In this document: piece after piece, positions 16,632 through 27,069 of the stretch
How the letters are laid out: every line of letters begins with the position of its first letter
Numbering within the stretch: the first letter of the stretch is position 1
Position numbers and translations under genes: made by a program
Notes under the pieces: generated by a model
What the model was told of the DNA's origin: nothing
The model's input: only the letters and a program-made list of their open reading frames with translations
Database searches by the model: none
Assembly: GCF_900089955.1 (NCBI RefSeq)
Contig: NZ_FLQX01000129.1
Location: forward strand, 1-64,000
Reading direction: 5' to 3'
Source of the DNA: Candidatus Accumulibacter aalborgensis
Lineage (GTDB): Bacteria > Pseudomonadota > Gammaproteobacteria > Burkholderiales > Rhodocyclaceae
Length of the DNA: 64,000 nucleotides

Positions 16632-17165
16632 ATGAATGCGAACCGATTGCCTTGGCCACTCCTGCTGATTTGTGTCGGTGCAGCATGGCTGCTGTCGGCT
16701 TGTGCGAGCTACAGTGGCTACGGCCTGAAGCCAGGCGTGGCGACCGTGGCTGAGGTGATCGAGACGATGGGCAAGCCGGCCTTGAGTTGGCAGGATTCCG
16801 ATGGCAGTGAACAGCTCGCCTACCCGAGAGGGCCGGCGGGTACGCAGACATTCATGGCCTTCATTACGCCGGATGGACGGCTGCAGCGCATAGAACCCGT
16901 GCTGAACATGGAGCACTTTGCTCGCGTTCAGGCGGGGATGAACCAGGATTCGGTGCTGCGTCTGCTTGGCCCGTCAGTTCCCCAGTGGACGGAGTATTTC
17001 AAGGCACGCGACGAACTGGTCTCGGAGTGGCAGTTCTGCGACAGCTGGAATCAGCTCGCGCGCTTCGACGTACTGTTCGACGCCACCAGCGGTATCGTTC
17101 GCACCGCCTACCAGCGGCAAGCACTGATGGGCGCCAACGGGGTGGCGCCGTGGTGTGGGCAATAG
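16632..17165 (+). CDS. Outer-membrane lipoprotein, SmpA/BamE-like
   Basis: The 177-residue protein starts with a lipoprotein signal peptide ending in LLSAC, with Cys as the lipidated residue. Two related segments follow (KPGVATVAEVIETMGKP and QAGMNQDSVLRLLGPS), each like the SmpA/OmlA fold in which a G-x-T/N-x-x-x-V-x-x-x-x-G-x-P element recurs. This resembles BamE but is longer and duplicated, so it is probably a paralogue and not the assembly factor itself. A GGAGG site precedes ATG 16632. Confidence 0.75.
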   Translation: MNANRLPWPLLLICVGAAWLLSACASYSGYGLKPGVATVAEVIETMGKPALSWQDSDGSEQLAYPRGPAGTQTFMAFITPDGRLQRIEPVLNMEHFARVQAGMNQDSVLRLLGPSVPQWTEYFKARDELVSEWQFCDSWNQLARFDVLFDATSGIVRTAYQRQALMGANGVAPWCGQ

Positions 17166-17208
17166 TGCCAGCAGGCTCACGGTTGGCGACGCCGGCCGGC
17201 TTCAACTC

Positions 17209-18495
17209 CTAGAAGCTGATCAGACGAACGTTCGAAGAGCTCAGGCGTTCACTGAGCACAGCGAGGAAGGACTGGTAGAAGTGAATTCGGCAGGTTTCGG
17301 AAGATGTCTGCAGAGCGCTGGCGCTTATTCTCACCAGTTTTGCCGGGGTCCGCGTGACGATGTCGGCGCCCCGCTGTGACCTCGTTTTGCCGATCACTGC
17401 CATCTCGCCGAAACAGTCGCCAGTGGTCAGCAGATCCAGAACCAGGCCGTTCTTGAGTACCTTCAATTCCCCTTCGGCGAGGAGATAGAAGAAATCCCCG
17501 GGCTCTCCGTCCCGAATGATCACCGTATCGGGTGGAACGCGGTCCCAGTGGGAAAAACGCACGACCTCCCAGATCTCGACATCGGAGAACTCCGCGAAGA
17601 AGGCAAAGGAACGCAGCGTTTCGAACTTCTCAAGGTCAGGCATGTGCTCGCTGGGCATCTTGAGTTGCCGGTCACGAAAGGCCTGCGCCAGATCGTGTGA
17701 GAATTCCTTCCAGTGGGTGTAGCGCTTATGGAGTTTCTTGTTCATTGCCCGCGCGACGATCGCGTCGAGCGCTTCCGGAATGTCGCTGCGTATCTCCGAA
17801 GGTGGGCGGGGCTCGGTGTGGATGATCCGGTAGATCATGTCGTAACTGTTGCGCCCCTGAAAAGGGAGTTGTCCGGTCAGTAACTGATACATGACGACGC
17901 CGAGCGAGTAGATATCGGTCTGATGGTCCAGCGTCTGTTCTTTCACCTGTTGTGGCGACATATACGCAGGCGATCCGATACCCAGAACCAGCGTGCGGTC
18001 TGGCGAGCCGATGATGGCGGCACCAAAGTCCGAGATCTTGATGTCACCATCGTTCGGGTCAGTGCTGGTGAACAGGATATTGGCCGGCTTGATGTCACGG
18101 TGAATGATTCCGGCCCGGAAGGCAAAATCGAGCGCACGCGTGCACTTGAAAATGATCTCGACGATGCGCTCGAGCGGCAGCAGTCTGTCGGGTGCGCAAA
18201 CAGTCTCCAGAGTGCCGCCCGCGACATATTCCATCACGATATAGCAGAGCTTGTCACCGACCACTGCGTCGTAAGTCTGCACAATGTGCGGGTGCGACAG
18301 TCTGCCGATCAGCGCCGCCTCGTTGAGAAAAAGGTGGGTATAGAGACGGCCCCGTTTCGGGTCTTTCAGAATACCGGGAAACGCAATCTTGACCGCCACT
18401 TCGCGTTGCGTGAAAGGGTCGCTTCCCAGGTAGACGGTCGACGTGGCGCCGCGGCCGATTTCGCGGACGAGTTCGTATTTGCCGATCTTCTCCAT
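17209..18495 (-). CDS. Ser/Thr protein kinase with C-terminal cNMP-binding domain
   Basis: The 428-residue protein has a Hanks-type kinase (about 7-270): glycine loop IGRGATSTVYLG, catalytic Lys in VAVKI, catalytic loop HRDIKPANILF, DFG motif ISDFGAA and APE-like SPAYMSPQQV. A cyclic-nucleotide-binding domain follows (about 295-410) with the phosphate-binding cassette FGEMAVIGKTRSQRGADIV. No TM helix is seen, so it is a cytoplasmic kinase that cAMP or c-di-GMP-like ligands might control. This is the reverse of eukaryotic PKA architecture, where the two domains are on separate chains. Substrates are unknown. It stands 36 bases downstream of argH on the same strand. Confidence 0.9.
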   Translation of the reverse strand: MEKIGKYELVREIGRGATSTVYLGSDPFTQREVAVKIAFPGILKDPKRGRLYTHLFLNEAALIGRLSHPHIVQTYDAVVGDKLCYIVMEYVAGGTLETVCAPDRLLPLERIVEIIFKCTRALDFAFRAGIIHRDIKPANILFTSTDPNDGDIKISDFGAAIIGSPDRTLVLGIGSPAYMSPQQVKEQTLDHQTDIYSLGVVMYQLLTGQLPFQGRNSYDMIYRIIHTEPRPPSEIRSDIPEALDAIVARAMNKKLHKRYTHWKEFSHDLAQAFRDRQLKMPSEHMPDLEKFETLRSFAFFAEFSDVEIWEVVRFSHWDRVPPDTVIIRDGEPGDFFYLLAEGELKVLKNGLVLDLLTTGDCFGEMAVIGKTRSQRGADIVTRTPAKLVRISASALQTSSETCRIHFYQSFLAVLSERLSSSNVRLISF

Positions 18496-18531
18496 GTCTT
18501 GAGTGCTGTTGAGCGGAGTGGTGTCCAGCGG

Positions 18532-19917
18532 CTACGCGCGGCGCGCGCGGGCAATCGCCGCCAGAACCTGTTCGGGCGCCGTGCCGCCCACGTGATTGCG
18601 TGCCGCCAGTGACCCGTCGACCGTCAGCACGGCGAAGACGTCGTCCGCGACCAGCGGCGAAAACCCTTGCAAGTCAGCGAGCGAAAGTGCTGCCAGGTCA
18701 ACGCCCTGTTCCTCGGCGTGGCGTACTGCAAGGCCGACCGCTGCGTGCGCATCACGGAAAGGCAAGCCCTTGCGGGTCAGATAGTCGGCCAGATCGGTAG
18801 CCGTGGCAAATCCCTGGCGCAAAGCGTCGCGCATGTTCTCCGGGCGAGTGCTGACGCCGGCAATCAGGTCGGCAAAAATACGCAAGGTGTCGGTGACCGT
18901 GTCGATGGAGTCGAAGAGCGGCTCCTTGTCTTCCTGATTGTCCTTGTTGTAGGCCAGCGGCTGGCCTTTCATCAGGGTCAGCAAAGCCATCAGATGCCCG
19001 TACACGCGGCCCGTCTTGCCGCGCGCCAGCTCGGGTACGTCGGGATTTTTCTTCTGCGGCATGATCGAGCTGCCGGTGCAGAAGCGATCGGCAATCCTGA
19101 TGAAGCCGAAACGCGGGTTCATCCACAACACCAGTTCCTCCGACAGGCGCGAGAGATGCATCATTACCAGCGCGCTGGCGGCACAGAATTCGATGGCAAA
19201 GTCGCGGTCGGAAACTGCGTCCAGCGAGTTTTCGCAAACGCCCTCGAAGCCCAGCAGGTCGGCGACGAATGAGCGGTCGATGGGGTAGCTCGTGCCGGCC
19301 AGTGCAGCGGCACCGAGCGGCAGTCGGTTGGTGCGTCTTCGACAGTCGGCGAAGCGCTCGGCGTCGCGTCGCATCATCTCGAAATAGGCCAGCAGGTGAT
19401 GGCCGAAGGTCACTGGTTGGGCAACCTGGAGGTGAGTGAAGCCGGGTAGTGGTGTGGCGGCCTCCTTTTCTGCCAGGTCGAGGAGCCTGTTCTGGAACTG
19501 GTCAAGCAGGGCGAGAATGTCATCGATGGCGTCGCGCAGATACAGGCGAATGTCGGTCGCCACCTGGTCGTTGCGTGAGCGTCCGGTATGCAGGCGTTTG
19601 CCGGCATCGCCGACGAGCGTGGTCAGGCGTTTCTCGATATTCAGGTGCACATCTTCGAGATCGAGGGACCAGACGAAGGTACCGGCTTCGATCTCCTCGA
19701 CGACCAGTGCCATGCCGCGCTCGATGTCGGCCAGGTCTTGCCTGGCGATGATTTCCTGTCTGGCCAGCATCGTGGCGTGCGCCAGCGAGGCCCGGATATC
19801 CTGGCGCCACAGGCGGCGGTCGAAATCCACCGAGGCAGTGTAGCGCTTGACGAGATCGGACATCGGCTCGGCGAAGCGGCCGGCCCAAGTGTATTGGGAA
19901 GAATCCGGTTGACTCAT
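18532..19917 (-). CDS. argH: Argininosuccinate lyase
   Basis: The 461-residue protein catalyses argininosuccinate to arginine plus fumarate, the last step of arginine synthesis. Fumarase/aspartase-superfamily motifs are present: [13 protein letters not shown], the signature [24 protein letters not shown] with the catalytic Ser, and [16 protein letters not shown]. Length and N-terminus (WAGRFAEP) agree with the family, giving ATG 19917. The kinase gene follows closely and may be co-transcribed. Confidence 0.97.
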   Translation of the reverse strand: MSQPDSSQYTWAGRFAEPMSDLVKRYTASVDFDRRLWRQDIRASLAHATMLARQEIIARQDLADIERGMALVVEEIEAGTFVWSLDLEDVHLNIEKRLTTLVGDAGKRLHTGRSRNDQVATDIRLYLRDAIDDILALLDQFQNRLLDLAEKEAATPLPGFTHLQVAQPVTFGHHLLAYFEMMRRDAERFADCRRRTNRLPLGAAALAGTSYPIDRSFVADLLGFEGVCENSLDAVSDRDFAIEFCAASALVMMHLSRLSEELVLWMNPRFGFIRIADRFCTGSSIMPQKKNPDVPELARGKTGRVYGHLMALLTLMKGQPLAYNKDNQEDKEPLFDSIDTVTDTLRIFADLIAGVSTRPENMRDALRQGFATATDLADYLTRKGLPFRDAHAAVGLAVRHAEEQGVDLAALSLADLQGFSPLVADDVFAVLTVDGSLAARNHVGGTAPEQVLAAIARARRA

Positions 19918-19990
19918 GCGGGGAGGTTTCCTGGGCAAGAATGACTCGTGCTCGTCGCTCCTTGGGGAGGCAGCAATACGAGTGACGCGG

Positions 19991-20018
19991 AGTATAAAGC
20001 AAAACCTGACCGGTCAGC
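19991..20018 (-). promoter_or_regulatory. Probable argH promoter with overlapping palindrome
   Basis: On the minus strand a consensus -10 box TATACT (19996-19991) lies 15-16 bases after a GCTGACC element. The perfect palindrome CTGACCGGTCAG (20006-20017) overlaps this -35 region and could be an operator. Confidence 0.4.
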
Positions 20019-20266
20019 CCGTCAGGCGGGCTCTCGGACGTTCCGGCAGAAGCGCGGCTGAGTCCTTGTCGAGATTTCTTACACTTGAATTCTGGCGGTG
20101 CGAGGAACTGATCCGCCGCGCCACTTATATCAAACCTGTCATCTAGCGGGCACAAGTCTTGCTATTACGGTGTGCGGCAAAACTTAACCCTTCTATGGCT
20201 GAATTGCGCGGTTGACGGAGTAATGCCAACGGAATGACGCAAGCGGCCGCTGTTGATGTGATCTTG

Positions 20267-20306
20267 GGGCGGTTCCCTGTTGGCGGGAACCGCCCTTTTT
20301 CTTTTT
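20267..20306 (+). terminator. Strong intrinsic terminator without an upstream gene
   Basis: GGGCGGTTCCC (20267-20277) and GGGAACCGCCC (20285-20295) form an 11-base perfect stem with a 7-base loop, followed by TTTTTCTTTTT. The T-run is on the plus strand, so it does not terminate the minus-strand methyltransferase gene at 20320-20949. Confidence 0.8.
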
Positions 20307-20319
20307 GCAGCAGTCAGGC

Positions 20320-20949
20320 TCAAAGCCGCTGCCATATCTGCCAGCGCTCGTGCCCGGCAAAGACCGGCAGCGAATCGCCGACCGGGCGATCTTCGCGGCG
20401 CGTGAAGTACGGCGCCAGCAGTTCCTCCAGTTGTTCCGGGCGGATGCCGAAAGGCGGGCCGCGGGTTTCGTCGCTGAAAAAGAAGAAGCCTGCCAGCAGC
20501 CCGCCGGGACGAAGCAGGGCCGCCACTTGCGCGGCATAGTTCGGCCACCAGTTGCGTGGCAGCGCGCAGAGGAAGGCGCGTTCGTAGATCACGTCGAAGG
20601 TCGTGCCCGGATCGAGAGCGAAAAAGTCGGCACACAACAGCGTGCCGCGCCAGTCGCCACCCAGCGTTGTGCGGGCTGTTTCAATCGCTGCGCTGGAAAA
20701 ATCGAGCGCCGTTGTGTTCCAGCCCAGTCGATCGAGAAAGAGCGCGTCGTAGGCGCTGCCGCAACCGGGGACGAGGACGCGGGGGCGCCTGCCGGTGCCC
20801 TTCGGTTCGTCCGCCGCGTAGCCGGCGGCAAACGCACGTAGTGCCGCAGGCGCTTCGCCTGCTTCCCAGGGGGTAACGCCATGACGGAAACGGTGGTCCC
20901 AGAAGTCGGGGAGTTCGGGCCGTTGATGGTCTGGTCTGTCGGACGACAT
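20320..20949 (-). CDS. TPMT-family SAM-dependent methyltransferase
   Basis: The 209-residue protein is of thiopurine S-methyltransferase type. It has the family N-terminus FWDHRFRHGVTPWEAGEAP, motif I RVLVPGCGSAYDALFL, ALDFSSAAIETAR, and the characteristic FDVIYERAFLCALPRNWWPNYA. Bacterial members methylate thiols or selenium/tellurium compounds, or act on unknown small molecules. It is monocistronic and divergent from hemC. Confidence 0.85.
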   Translation of the reverse strand: MSSDRPDHQRPELPDFWDHRFRHGVTPWEAGEAPAALRAFAAGYAADEPKGTGRRPRVLVPGCGSAYDALFLDRLGWNTTALDFSSAAIETARTTLGGDWRGTLLCADFFALDPGTTFDVIYERAFLCALPRNWWPNYAAQVAALLRPGGLLAGFFFFSDETRGPPFGIRPEQLEELLAPYFTRREDRPVGDSLPVFAGHERWQIWQRL

Positions 20950-21089
20950 GGGTTATCTTTCGGTGGTCTTGCCGGGTCAAGCGAGCCAGATGGGCATGCT
21001 AGAATGACTGCCCTGATGCCGGCTGGCGTCGATGCCGCCGCTTGCTGCCAGCAGGGCGCGTTGGCCAGCGCTGTTACTGGAATCCTGCC

Positions 21090-22034
21090 GTGAACTCTGT
21101 ACCCTCAGCCCCGTCGCGCGTGGTCATCGCCTCACGTGAATCCCGCCTCGCCCTGTGGCAGGCGCAGCATGTTCGTGGTCGCCTCACGGAATTATACCCA
21201 CAGACAACGGTCGAGATCCTCGGCATGACGACCAGGGGCGATCAAATCCTCGACCGCCCGCTGTCGGCGATCGGCGGCAAAGGGCTGTTCATCAAGGAAC
21301 TCGAGGTCGCCATGCTGGCAGGTCGCGCCGATCTCGCGGTGCATTCGATGAAGGACCTGCCGATGGAAGTCCCGGCGGGATTCGTCCTGGCTGCCATCTC
21401 GGCGCGCGAGAACCCCTGCGATGCTTTCGTCTCCAACCGCTTTGCCGGCCTCGATGAACTGCCCGCCGGTGCGGTCGTCGGTACCTCCAGCTTGCGTCGC
21501 GAAGCGACCCTTTGCGCGGGCTATCCGCATCTCTCGGTGAGAAGCCTGCGCGGCAACCTCGACACGCGTCTCAGGAAGCTCGATGCCGGTGAGTACGATG
21601 CGATCATCCTCGCCGCCGCCGGCCTGATTCGCCTCGGCTTGGCCAAGCGGATCGCCGCCGTGCTGACCCCCGAGCAGTCGTTGCCGGCGCCCGGCCAAGG
21701 TGTGCTGGGTATCGAGGTGCCGGCCGAACGTGCCGACGTGATCGCGCTGGTCGCGCCGCTCAACGATGCCGACAGCGCTCACTGCGTACGCGCCGAGCGT
21801 GCTTTTTCGCGCGCCCTGGGCGGTAGCTGCCAGCTTCCGCTTGCGGCTCATGCCGTGCTCGACAACGGTCTGCTCTGGTTGCGCGGCTGGATCGCGACGC
21901 CTGACGGCCGGCAGCGCGTGAGCGGCGAACTGCGCGGCTCGCCGGTTGACGACGAGGCGCTGGGTTGCTTGCTCGCGCAGCGCCTGCGCGAGCAAGGGGC
22001 CGATGCGATCATCGCGGTGCTGGCAGCCGACTAA
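21090..22034 (+). CDS. hemC: Porphobilinogen deaminase (hydroxymethylbilane synthase)
   Basis: The 314-residue protein joins four porphobilinogens into hydroxymethylbilane in haem synthesis. The family motifs are [40 protein letters not shown] and the dipyrromethane-cofactor Cys segment [14 protein letters not shown]. The N-terminus matches a GTG start at 21090. The stop codon overlaps the hemD start (TAATG), so the two are translationally coupled. Confidence 0.96.
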   Translation: MNSVPSAPSRVVIASRESRLALWQAQHVRGRLTELYPQTTVEILGMTTRGDQILDRPLSAIGGKGLFIKELEVAMLAGRADLAVHSMKDLPMEVPAGFVLAAISARENPCDAFVSNRFAGLDELPAGAVVGTSSLRREATLCAGYPHLSVRSLRGNLDTRLRKLDAGEYDAIILAAAGLIRLGLAKRIAAVLTPEQSLPAPGQGVLGIEVPAERADVIALVAPLNDADSAHCVRAERAFSRALGGSCQLPLAAHAVLDNGLLWLRGWIATPDGRQRVSGELRGSPVDDEALGCLLAQRLREQGADAIIAVLAAD

Positions 22035-22810
22035 TGACCGCTCTGTTGCGCGGCAGAAAAATCGCCGTCACCCGTCCGCGCGCGCAGGCGTCGAGTCTGG
22101 CGGCACTGATCGCCGAGCAGGGCGGCGAGCCGGTGATCTTTCCCTTGCTCGAAATCTCGCCGGCCGCTGACACGGCGCCGTTGCTGTCGGCGATCGCCGA
22201 CCTCGATTCGTACGCGCTGGCCGTCTTCATCAGCCCGAACGCGGTTGCTTTCAGCCTGCCGATCATACTTGCCCGCCGGAAATGGCCTGCCGGCCTGCAG
22301 GCGGTCGCCATCGGCCAGGGGAGCGTCGCTGCGCTGGCGGCTTACGGCATCGAGCACACGCTCGCCCCCAGCGAGCGCTTCGATTCCGAAGCGGTGCTCG
22401 AACTGCCGGCGTTGCAGCGGCAACACGTAGCCGGCAAGCGGGTGGTCATCTTTCGCGGCAACGGCGGGCGCGAACTCCTGGCTGACACGCTGCGTGCGCG
22501 TGCTGCCGAAGTCGATTGCGTCGGTTGTTATCAGCGCTCGGCGCCGGGCGATGCGGCACCTCTGCAGGCGCTGTTGCACGCCGGCGAGCTTGACGCACTG
22601 ACCGTTTCATCGAGCGAGGGTCTGCGCAATCTGGTCGACCTGCTCGACGGCGCGGCGCGTGACGCTCTGCGGCATACGCCGCTCTTCGTGCCGCACCGGC
22701 GAATCGCCGATTTGGCGCAGGAACTTGGTTTGCCGAGGGTGATCCTGACTGGCCCGGCCGATGCGGGGATAATCGCCGCTTTGCGGACGCATGATTGGCG
22801 GGCAGCATGA
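22034..22810 (+). CDS. hemD: Uroporphyrinogen-III synthase
   Basis: The 258-residue HemD-fold protein cyclises and inverts ring D of hydroxymethylbilane. Supporting segments are GRKIAVTRPRAQASSLAALI, the hinge LAVFISPNAVAFSLP, and the C-terminal LTVSSSEGLRNLVDLL. The family is poorly conserved, but position directly after hemC, overlapping its stop codon, makes the call firm. hemX/hemY, which often follow in betaproteobacteria, are absent; a repeat element follows. Confidence 0.93.
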   Translation: MTALLRGRKIAVTRPRAQASSLAALIAEQGGEPVIFPLLEISPAADTAPLLSAIADLDSYALAVFISPNAVAFSLPIILARRKWPAGLQAVAIGQGSVAALAAYGIEHTLAPSERFDSEAVLELPALQRQHVAGKRVVIFRGNGGRELLADTLRARAAEVDCVGCYQRSAPGDAAPLQALLHAGELDALTVSSSEGLRNLVDLLDGAARDALRHTPLFVPHRRIADLAQELGLPRVILTGPADAGIIAALRTHDWRAA

Positions 22811-22861
22811 CTTTGGCCGCAGGTCGTCGCCCAACATCCTGTGTTATGTAGTCTGGTGTCC

Positions 22862-22888
22862 GGTGCAATGCGCTTCGCTTATTGCACC
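22862..22888. repeat. REP-like intergenic palindrome
   Basis: GGTGCAAT and ATTGCACC flank GCGCTTCGCTT, forming a hairpin between the convergent genes hemD and hemF. The form resembles short palindromic repeats scattered between genes in many proteobacteria; no second copy was seen in this window. Confidence 0.55.
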
Positions 22889-22949
22889 CTACGGACCTCC
22901 CGACCTACGGAAGAGGCCGACCGACAAGACCGACCTGGCGCTATGGCAG

Positions 22950-23867
22950 TCACACCCAGTCGCGCGGCGCCAGCATTTCGTAGAGCGAGGCTTCGGCCGT
23001 GCCGGCTTCGGGTTGCCAGTCGTAGCGCCACTTGACGATCGGTGGCAGCGACATCAGGATCGACTCCGTTCGCCCGCCCGATTGCAGGCCGAACAAGGTG
23101 CCACGGTCCCAGACCAGGTTGAACTCGACGTAGCGTCCTCGTCGGTAGGCCTGGAAATCGCGTTCGCGTTCGCCGTAGGGTATCGCCTGCCGCTTCTCGA
23201 TGAGCGGCAGGTAGGCTGGCGCGAAGGAGTCGCCGACGGCCTGAGTCAGGGCAAAGCAGCGTGTGAAACCCCCTTCGTTGAGGTCGTCGAAGAATACGCC
23301 ACCGACGCCGCGCGGCTCCTGGCGATGTTTGAGGAAGAAGTACTCGTCGCACCATTTCTTGTAGCGTGCATGGGTGTCGTCGCCGAACGGCAGTAGCGCT
23401 TGCTTGCAGGTGGCGTGAAAATGCCGGATGTCTTCGGCAAAGGGGTAATAGGGAGTCAAATCCATGCCGCCGCCAAACCACCAGGCGGGTTCTGCGCCGG
23501 CTTTTGTCGCGACGAGCGCGCGCACGTTCATGTGCGCCGTCGGGCAGTAAGGGCTTTCGGGATGCAGGACCAGCGAAACCCCCATCGCTTCGAACGATCT
23601 ACCGGCGAGTTCAGGGCGTTTGGCGGTCGCCGAGACCGGCAGTGCGGCGCCGCGCACGTGCGAAAAAGCCACGCCGCCGCGCTCGAATACCCGGCCACCC
23701 TCGATGATGCACGTGCATCCCTTGCCGGCGAGCGTCTGGCCAGCTTCCTTTTCCCATGGGTCGACGCGGAACTTGCCGCCGTCCGGGCCTTCGATCGCTT
23801 CTGCGGCCGCGATGATGCGCGTCTGCAGGCCGGTGAAGTACTCTCCGAGGACGGTAGAGTCGATCAC
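22950..23867 (-). CDS. hemF: Oxygen-dependent coproporphyrinogen-III oxidase
   Basis: The 305-residue protein converts coproporphyrinogen III to protoporphyrinogen IX with O2. Motifs include [56 protein letters not shown] and [31 protein letters not shown], all typical of HemF. The start is GTG 23867. It is the last gene of the dusB-fis-purH-purD-hemF block and points towards hemCD, so both haem operons converge here. Confidence 0.97.
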   Translation of the reverse strand: MIDSTVLGEYFTGLQTRIIAAAEAIEGPDGGKFRVDPWEKEAGQTLAGKGCTCIIEGGRVFERGGVAFSHVRGAALPVSATAKRPELAGRSFEAMGVSLVLHPESPYCPTAHMNVRALVATKAGAEPAWWFGGGMDLTPYYPFAEDIRHFHATCKQALLPFGDDTHARYKKWCDEYFFLKHRQEPRGVGGVFFDDLNEGGFTRCFALTQAVGDSFAPAYLPLIEKRQAIPYGERERDFQAYRRGRYVEFNLVWDRGTLFGLQSGGRTESILMSLPPIVKWRYDWQPEAGTAEASLYEMLAPRDWV

Positions 23868-23937
23868 TTCCCGCGCGCCGCCATGGCGCTCAGCGCAGAT
23901 GAGCCGCAGCCGTCAATCTGCCGCAGCTTTCCTTCGC

Positions 23938-25218
23938 TCATCGGCTCAGTGCCCGGTGGCCGATGTCGCGTCGATACTGCATGCCGTCGAAATGAAGGCC
24001 GACAATGAGGTCGTAGGCGCGTTTCTGGGCCTGCTTGACGTTGTCGCCAAGCGTGGTCACGCACAGCACGCGACCACCAGAGGTGACGATCTGGCCATTC
24101 TTCTCCATCGTTCCGGCATGGAACACATGGCTGTCGTCGCTGGCTTTCGGCAGGCCGCTGATCAGGTCTCCCGTGCGCGGGGTAGCGGGGTAGTTCGCCG
24201 CAGCCAGGACGACGCCCAGTGCCACGCGACGATCCCAGCTCGCTTCGACCTGGTCGAGTCGCCCGGCGACGCCATGTTCGAGCAGGGTGAGCAGGTCGGA
24301 CTTCAGGCGCATCATGATCGGCTGTGTTTCCGGGTCGCCGAGCCGGCAATTGAATTCGACCGTCTTGACCGATCCATCCTTGCCCACCATCAACCCGGCG
24401 TAGAGGAAGCCGGTGTAGGGAAGACCGTCGGCGGCCATGCCGCGGACCGTCGGCAGGATGATCTCGCGCATGGTTCTGGCGTGTACTTCGGGCGTGACCA
24501 CCGGCGCTGGTGAGTAAGCGCCCATGCCGCCCGTGTTGGGGCCGGTATCGCCGTCTCCGATTCGCTTGTGATCCTGACTCGAAGCCAGCGGCAGTACGTT
24601 TTTACCGTCGACCATGACGATGAAGCTGGCCTCTTCACCTTCGAGGAACTCTTCGATGACTACGCGCGCGGTAGCCGACTCGCCCGGCGCGCGAACGCTG
24701 CTGTCGGAGAGCATGTGGTCAATGGCGGCATGCGCTTCGGCGAGCGTCATGGCCACCATCACGCCCTTGCCGGCGGCGAGTCCATCGGCCTTGATGACGA
24801 TCGGCGCGCCCTGCTGGTCGATATAGGCGTGGGCGGCAGAGCGCTCGGCGAAGGTCGCGAAGCGAGCCGTCGGGATGTGGTGTCGGGCCATAAAGCGTTT
24901 GGCGAAAGCCTTCGAACTCTCAAGCTGCGCGGCTTCCCTGGTCGGACCAAAGATCTTTAGGCCGCGGGCGCGGAAGATGTTGACGATGCCTGCGGCAAGC
25001 GGCGCTTCGGGGCCGACGATGGTGAGGTGGATTTTCTGTTTTTCTGCAAAGTCGGCGAGCGCTTCGGGGTCGGTGATGCCGATGTTTTCGAGTTCGCGTT
25101 CTCGTGCCGTGCCGGCGTTGCCAGGCGCGACGAAGATCCTTTGCAGGCCTGGCGTCTTCGCCAGACGCCAGGCGAACGCGTGTTCGCGACCACCGGAGCC
25201 GATGACCAGTAACTTCAT
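23938..25218 (-). CDS. purD: Phosphoribosylamine-glycine ligase
   Basis: The 426-residue ATP-grasp enzyme makes glycinamide ribonucleotide in purine synthesis. It starts with [17 protein letters not shown] and has [28 protein letters not shown], the signature [17 protein letters not shown] and C-terminal [15 protein letters not shown]. The start ATG 25218 follows the purH stop by one base (TGA T ATG), so the two are coupled. Confidence 0.97.
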   Translation of the reverse strand: MKLLVIGSGGREHAFAWRLAKTPGLQRIFVAPGNAGTARERELENIGITDPEALADFAEKQKIHLTIVGPEAPLAAGIVNIFRARGLKIFGPTREAAQLESSKAFAKRFMARHHIPTARFATFAERSAAHAYIDQQGAPIVIKADGLAAGKGVMVAMTLAEAHAAIDHMLSDSSVRAPGESATARVVIEEFLEGEEASFIVMVDGKNVLPLASSQDHKRIGDGDTGPNTGGMGAYSPAPVVTPEVHARTMREIILPTVRGMAADGLPYTGFLYAGLMVGKDGSVKTVEFNCRLGDPETQPIMMRLKSDLLTLLEHGVAGRLDQVEASWDRRVALGVVLAAANYPATPRTGDLISGLPKASDDSHVFHAGTMEKNGQIVTSGGRVLCVTTLGDNVKQAQKRAYDLIVGLHFDGMQYRRDIGHRALSR

Positions 25219-25219
25219 A

Positions 25220-26785
25220 TCAGTGCCGAAAGTGCCGGGCGCCGGTGAACACCATCGCCAGACCATGCTCGTCGGCCGCGCTGATCACCTCATCGTCACG
25301 CACCGAGCCACCGGGCTGAATCACCGCCTTGGCGCCGGCGCCGGCGACGACATCCAGCCCGTCACGGAAGGGGAAGAAAGCGTCGGAAGCAACGCAGGAA
25401 CCGGCCAGGTCGAGGCCGGCGCTCTGCGCCTTGCTGGCCGCGATGCGCGTCGAATCGACACGACTCATCTGGCCGGCACCCACGCCGAGCGTCATGCCGC
25501 CGCCGCAGAAGACGATGGCATTGGACTTGACGAACTTGGCGACGCGGTAGGCGAACAGCAGGTCTTCGATCTGCGTAGCGCTCGGCGCCACCTGCGTCAC
25601 CACCCTGAGGTCGGCGGGCTGCACGTTGAAGCGGTCGGGTGTCTGTACCAGCAGGCCGCCACCGACGCGCTTCAGTTCGAAGGCGTGATAGACCCTGGCC
25701 AGAGGCAGTTCGAGGACGCGCAGATTCTGCTTGGCAGCCAGCATTTCTCTTGCCGCGTCGGTGAAAGCCGGTGCCAGCAGCACCTCGACGAAATGCTTGC
25801 GTGCGTTCATTGCCGCGACGACCTCGTGGTCGACGGTACCGTTGAAGGCGATGATACCGCCGAAAGCCGATGTCGAGTCGGTCTGAAAGGCTTTTGCATA
25901 CGCCGAGACGAGATTGACATCGACCGCCACGCCACACGGATTGGCGTGCTTGATGATCACGCAGGCCGGCGTGTCGAAGGTCTTGACACATTCCCAGGCG
26001 GCGTCCGCATCGGCGATGTTGTTGTACGATAGTTCCTTGCCCTGCAACTGCCGGTAGTTGGCGATCGAGCCGGCGGTGGGTGCAGGATCGCGATAGAAAG
26101 CCGCTTGCTGGTGCGGATTTTCGCCGTAGCGCAGCGTCTCGACGCGATCGAAAGCGAGTTGGAGTTGTTCGGGGAAAGGCTGTGGCTGGTTCGCGTCATC
26201 GAGTGCCGTGAGCCAGTTGGCGATCGCACCGTCGTAGCGCGCGGTGTGCACGAAAGCCTTTTTGGCCAGCGCAAAGCGTGTGCCCAGGCTCAGGGCGCCG
26301 GCACTGCTGGCCATCTCGGCGAGCAGTGCCGGGTAGTCTTCGGGGTCGGTGACGACGGCCACGCCGGCGTAATTCTTGGCTGCTGAACGGACCATGGCCG
26401 GACCCCCGATGTCGATGTTCTCGATGGCCTCGACCAGCGTCACGGCGGGGTTGGCAACAGTCTCTCTGAAGGGGTAGAGATTCACGCAGACCAGATCGAT
26501 GGTCGGGATATCGTGCTGTTCGAGGGTCGCCATGTGCTCGGGAGAATCGCGGCGAGCCAGGATGCCGCCGTGCACCCTGGGGTGAAGGGTCTTGACGCGG
26601 CCGTCGAGCATTTCCGGGAAGCCCGTGTAATCGCCGACCTCGGTGACCGGCAGACCGGCGTCGCGCAGCAATTTCGCTGTACCTCCGGTGGACAGCAGCT
26701 TGACGCCGTGGGCGATGAGGCCCTGGGCGAATTCGAGGGCGCCATTCTTGTTGGAGAGGCTGATCAGGGCTTGACGGATTTTCAT
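25220..26785 (-). CDS. purH: Bifunctional AICAR transformylase/IMP cyclohydrolase
   Basis: The 521-residue protein catalyses the last two steps of IMP synthesis. The N-terminal IMP cyclohydrolase domain (about 1-200) has [29 protein letters not shown] and [15 protein letters not shown]. The C-terminal transformylase domain has [21 protein letters not shown] and the [26 protein letters not shown] segment. The length is standard. It lies between fis and purD. Confidence 0.97.
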   Translation of the reverse strand: MKIRQALISLSNKNGALEFAQGLIAHGVKLLSTGGTAKLLRDAGLPVTEVGDYTGFPEMLDGRVKTLHPRVHGGILARRDSPEHMATLEQHDIPTIDLVCVNLYPFRETVANPAVTLVEAIENIDIGGPAMVRSAAKNYAGVAVVTDPEDYPALLAEMASSAGALSLGTRFALAKKAFVHTARYDGAIANWLTALDDANQPQPFPEQLQLAFDRVETLRYGENPHQQAAFYRDPAPTAGSIANYRQLQGKELSYNNIADADAAWECVKTFDTPACVIIKHANPCGVAVDVNLVSAYAKAFQTDSTSAFGGIIAFNGTVDHEVVAAMNARKHFVEVLLAPAFTDAAREMLAAKQNLRVLELPLARVYHAFELKRVGGGLLVQTPDRFNVQPADLRVVTQVAPSATQIEDLLFAYRVAKFVKSNAIVFCGGGMTLGVGAGQMSRVDSTRIAASKAQSAGLDLAGSCVASDAFFPFRDGLDVVAGAGAKAVIQPGGSVRDDEVISAADEHGLAMVFTGARHFRH

Positions 26786-26823
26786 GGTGGGCAGGCAGGC
26801 AAGGTGGTTTTGAGGGCGAAGGT

Positions 26824-27069
26824 TCAGGCAAGCAGCTTGTGGTCGAGCAGCTTCTTGCGCAGCGTGTTGCGGTTGATGCCAAGGATCTCGGCGGCAAGCG
26901 TCTGGTTGCCGGCAGCTTGCTTGAGGACCACTTCGAGCATCGGGCGTTCGACGCTCTTGATGACCATTTCGTAGACGGCGGTGGGTTTCTCGCCGTCCAG
27001 CTTCTGGAAGTAGCTCTCCAGCGCTCTACCGACACAAAGGGCGATCGGGTTGTCTTCATTCTGCGTCAT
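26824..27069 (-). CDS. fis: Fis-family nucleoid-associated DNA-binding protein
   Basis: The 81-residue protein has a C-terminal helix-turn-helix [30 protein letters not shown] typical of Fis, preceded by a dimerisation helix [12 protein letters not shown]. It is shorter than E. coli Fis (98), as is usual in betaproteobacteria. Fis bends DNA and tunes growth-phase expression. It overlaps dusB by ATGA, the widely conserved dusB-fis pairing. Confidence 0.93.
   Translation of the reverse strand: MTQNEDNPIALCVGRALESYFQKLDGEKPTAVYEMVIKSVERPMLEVVLKQAAGNQTLAAEILGINRNTLRKKLLDHKLLA

Larger units (their letters stand above)
19918..20319. other. Non-coding region with minus promoter and plus-strand terminator
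   Basis: No protein gene was found in these 400 bases. The left part carries the argH promoter with a 12-base palindrome. The right part ends in a strong plus-strand terminator (20267-20306) with no plus-strand gene upstream, so a small RNA is possible. Confidence 0.5.

Noticed and set aside
22862..22888. Palindrome after hemD as a bidirectional terminator
   Set aside because: No T-run follows on either strand; a REP-like repeat explains it better.
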